A stretch of DNA of 64,000 nt. Origin: Rubrivivax rivuli (GTDB lineage: Bacteria > Pseudomonadota > Gammaproteobacteria > Burkholderiales > Burkholderiaceae_C). Each line of letters opens with the position of its first letter. The first letter of the stretch is position 1. Below, piece after piece: positions 62,122 through 64,000 of the stretch. The stretch lies in the NCBI RefSeq assembly GCF_004016505.1, contig NZ_SACR01000001.1, forward strand, positions 682,001-746,000, read 5' to 3'. The notes under the pieces are model-generated. The model made no database searches. It was not told the DNA's origin and saw only the letters and a list, made by a program, of their open reading frames with translations. A program made the translations under genes and the position numbers.

Positions 62122-63026
62122 CGCGCCGCCACGAAGCCCAGGATTGGACGGCCCTGCCGGTGCCGCCCTCGCTGCTGGGCGAATCGCCTTTCTGGCACCC
62201 CGACGAGGCGGCCCTTTACTGGGTGGACATTCCCGGCCATGCGCTGCACCGCTGGGTGCCGGCGCGCGAGGCGCACACGCACTGGCCGCTGCCCAGCGAG
62301 CCGGGCTGCTGCGCGCCGCGCCCCGGCGGCGGCCTGCTGCTGGCCTGCCGCGACGGGCTGTGGCACTTCGACACCGAAACCGGTGCACGGCGCGCGCTCG
62401 CCGCACCGCCGTATGACCCCGCCAGGCAGCGCTTCAACGACGGCAAGGCCGACCCGCAGGGCCGCTTCTGGGTGGGCGCGCTGGACGACGCGCGCCAGCC
62501 GGTGGCAGCGCTGTACCGGTGGGCCGATGGCCAACTGGAAAGCCTGGTCGGCGGCATCGCGGTCAGCAACGGTCTGGCCTTCAGCCCTGATGGGCGCACG
62601 ATGTACCGCAGCGACACCGGCAGCCACCGCATCCACGTCTGCGATTTCGACGGCAGCGATGGCAGCCGCTCCCGCGAGCGGGTCTTCGCCGAATTCGCGC
62701 CCAAGGTGCCCGGGCAGGACCTGGCGCTCTACGGCGGCCGCCCAGACGGCGCCGCGGTGGATGCCGAGGGCGCTTACTGGACGTCGATGTTCGAGGGCCA
62801 GCGCGTGCTGCGTTTCGCCCCCACCGGCGAACTGCTGGCTGAACTGCCGCTGCCGGTGCGCTGCGCCACGATGCCCTGCTTCGGCGGGCCTGACCTGCGA
62901 ACGCTCTACCTGACCACCGCACGCGCGGGGCGCCCGGCCGAAGAACTGGCCGCGCAGCCCCTGGCGGGCTGCGTGTTGAGCCTGCGTGTGGATGTGCCCG
63001 GCTTGCCAGTGAACTTCGCCAAGTGA
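62118..63026 (+). CDS. SMP-30/gluconolactonase/LRE-family protein
   Basis: The 302-residue six-bladed propeller has LLGESPFWHPDE with the metal-binding Glu, FNDGKADPQGRFWVG with the Asn ligand, NGLAFSPDGRTMYRSDT and GRPDGAAVDAEGAYW with the catalytic Asp. These enzymes open sugar lactones in a calcium- or zinc-dependent manner. Together with the epimerase-like gene it suggests a sugar-oxidation route (lactone hydrolysis after mutarotation and oxidation). Confidence 0.92.
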   Translation: MTRRHEAQDWTALPVPPSLLGESPFWHPDEAALYWVDIPGHALHRWVPAREAHTHWPLPSEPGCCAPRPGGGLLLACRDGLWHFDTETGARRALAAPPYDPARQRFNDGKADPQGRFWVGALDDARQPVAALYRWADGQLESLVGGIAVSNGLAFSPDGRTMYRSDTGSHRIHVCDFDGSDGSRSRERVFAEFAPKVPGQDLALYGGRPDGAAVDAEGAYWTSMFEGQRVLRFAPTGELLAELPLPVRCATMPCFGGPDLRTLYLTTARAGRPAEELAAQPLAGCVLSLRVDVPGLPVNFAK

Positions 63027-63030
63027 ACGG

Positions 63031-63107
63031 GCCCCCAAGCTCGCTGGCGCTCGCTACCCCCCAGGGGGGCCGCCCGCCAGCGGCCCGGCGGAGCCGGTTC
63101 CGCGGCG
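63031..63107. repeat. Interspersed-type repeat element
   Basis: The run CCCCCAAGCTCGCTGGCGCT, then CGCTACCCCCCAGGGGGG and GGCCCGGCGGAGCCGGTTCC, matches a hairpin-forming repeat I recall as common between genes in Burkholderiales. It contains a C5-6/G5-6 inverted repeat at about 63056-63069. It may stop or separate transcription. Recognition is from memory of similar sequences, not from a search. Confidence 0.45.
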
Positions 63108-63125
63108 GGAAGCTGGGTCGTGGGC

Positions 63126-64000
63126 ATGGCTGAGCGCTCCGAACTGCTCGCCCGCCTGCGGGCTGGCGACGACTGGGACCTCGCCGTCATCGGCGGCGGC
63201 TGCGTCGGCCTGGGCGTGGCGCTGGACGCCACCGTGCGCGGCCTGCGCGTGGTGCTGCTCGAATCGCACGACTTCTCGCAAGGCACTTCCTCGCGCGCCA
63301 CCAAGCTGGCGCACGGCGGCGTGCGCTACCTGGCCCAGGGCGACATCGGCCTCGTGCGCGAGGCGCTGCACGAACGCACGGCGCTGTTGCACAACGCGCC
63401 CCACGTGGCGGCGCGCCTGCCCTTCGTGATGCCGGCGTACCGGTGGTGGGAGCGCGCCTTCTACGGTGCCGGCCTGAAGATGTACGACGCGCTCGCCGGC
63501 CGCCAGGGCCTGGGTGCCACCGAGTGGCTGGGCGCAGCGCGCACGCGCGGCCTGCTGCCCGGCGTGAGCCCCGGCCTGGAAGGCATGGCGCTGCAAGGCG
63601 GTGTGCGTTACTGGGACGGCCAGTTCGACGACGCACGCCTGGCGCTGCTGTTGGCGCGCACCGCGCTGGCCCGCGGCGCGCTGGTGCTCAACCATTGCGG
63701 CGTCACGGCGCTGCATCACGAGAACGGGCAGGTGCGCGGCCTGCAGGTGCAGGACCGCGAGACGGGCTCGTCCATCGCCCTGCGCGCGCGCTGCGTCGTC
63801 AATGCCACCGGCGTGTGGGTCGACGGCATCCGCGCCATGGACCACGCCGCCGCCACCACCTCTGCCCCGGCAGACGCGGCGCCGCCCGCGCTGGTGGCAC
63901 CCAGCCAGGGTGTGCATCTGGTGGTGGACCGCGCTTTCCTGCCCGGCGACCACGCGCTGCTCGTGCCCAAGACGGCCGACGGCCGCGTGCTCTTTGCCGT
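63126..64000 (+). CDS. Glycerol-3-phosphate dehydrogenase-like FAD oxidoreductase (3' end outside window)
   Basis: The frame is open from ATG 63126 to the window end (291 codons). It has the FAD loop DLAVIGGGCVGLGVALDAT near 18-36, SSRATKLAHGGVRYL typical of GlpD near 60-75, and VVNATGVWVDGIRAMD near 220. GlpD oxidises glycerol 3-phosphate to dihydroxyacetone phosphate and passes electrons to quinone. Family members outside glycerol metabolism exist, so the symbol is not given. Confidence 0.88.
   Translation, partial: MAERSELLARLRAGDDWDLAVIGGGCVGLGVALDATVRGLRVVLLESHDFSQGTSSRATKLAHGGVRYLAQGDIGLVREALHERTALLHNAPHVAARLPFVMPAYRWWERAFYGAGLKMYDALAGRQGLGATEWLGAARTRGLLPGVSPGLEGMALQGGVRYWDGQFDDARLALLLARTALARGALVLNHCGVTALHHENGQVRGLQVQDRETGSSIALRARCVVNATGVWVDGIRAMDHAAATTSAPADAAPPALVAPSQGVHLVVDRAFLPGDHALLVPKTADGRVLFA

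Overview
The window is high-GC DNA (close to 70% G+C by eye in the gene-dense parts) with protein families typical of Burkholderiales. A Rubrivivax/Leptothrix/Ideonella-type betaproteobacterium is the best guess: there is a c5-type cytochrome, flavocytochrome c sulfide dehydrogenase, an exported PEP-CTERM protein, RlpA, questin-oxidase-like and DUF2946-like proteins, and many 4-base ATGA overlaps. Most of the window is ordinary chromosome. The accessory parts are 6.5-22 kb, 27.6-36 kb and a few single genes.

0-6.5 kb: the 3' part of an exported M28 peptidase, a TPR/diguanylate cyclase with an intact product-inhibition site, a Tat-exported PhoX-type phosphatase, an SRPBCC protein and an SDR. 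6.5-15.3 kb: a three-gene minus-strand operon. In order of transcription it encodes an 1860-residue protein (two alpha/beta-hydrolase domains plus a CHAT caspase-like protease), a protein with a deoxyribosyltransferase-like N-terminus, TPR/TRAFs-binding middle and SLOG-like C-terminus, and a patatin phospholipase. It looks like a biological-conflict or cell-suicide system that is little or not described, and is the strongest candidate for novelty here. 15.4-22.1 kb: envelope genes (RlpA, an exported pseudo-caspase with a very Ala-rich middle, a TPR protein, a TonB-C-like protein, a PEP-CTERM protein).

22.3-31.9 kb: a TPR sulfotransferase, a serine hydrolase, a sulfate-binding protein and a small hydrolase. 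A sulfur cluster follows: rhodanese, serine O-acetyltransferase EpsC, the wreck of a family 2A encapsulin shell gene joined to its cysteine desulfurase cargo gene, then FccA/FccB sulfide dehydrogenase. The rhodanese has lost its active-site loop, the shell gene its second half, and the desulfurase two large segments, so the sulfur-storage compartment is broken while EpsC and FccAB stay intact.

31.9-36 kb: a lower-GC mobile-element graveyard beside tRNA-Arg(CCG). It holds a large imperfect palindrome, a frameshifted IS1182-like relic, and an unusual single ORF joining the C-terminal half of a TnsB/TniA transposase to TniQ, with no TniB/TnsC ATPase between them.

36-64 kb: housekeeping and metabolic genes. 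These include cytochrome c5, a YheT-like hydrolase, PurU, a pullulanase lipoprotein, a catalase-like protein without its distal His, a BenE-like transporter, GshB, a questin-oxidase-like protein, Uup, a YkgJ-type protein, a DUF4331 protein, and a MocR regulator divergent from a tightly coupled EamA-racemase-aminotransferase-PhzF-VOC operon. Then come cytochrome c' opposite a cytochrome b561, a GNAT, an aldose-epimerase-like gene without a standard start codon, an SMP-30 lactonase, and the start of a GlpD-like dehydrogenase cut by the window end.
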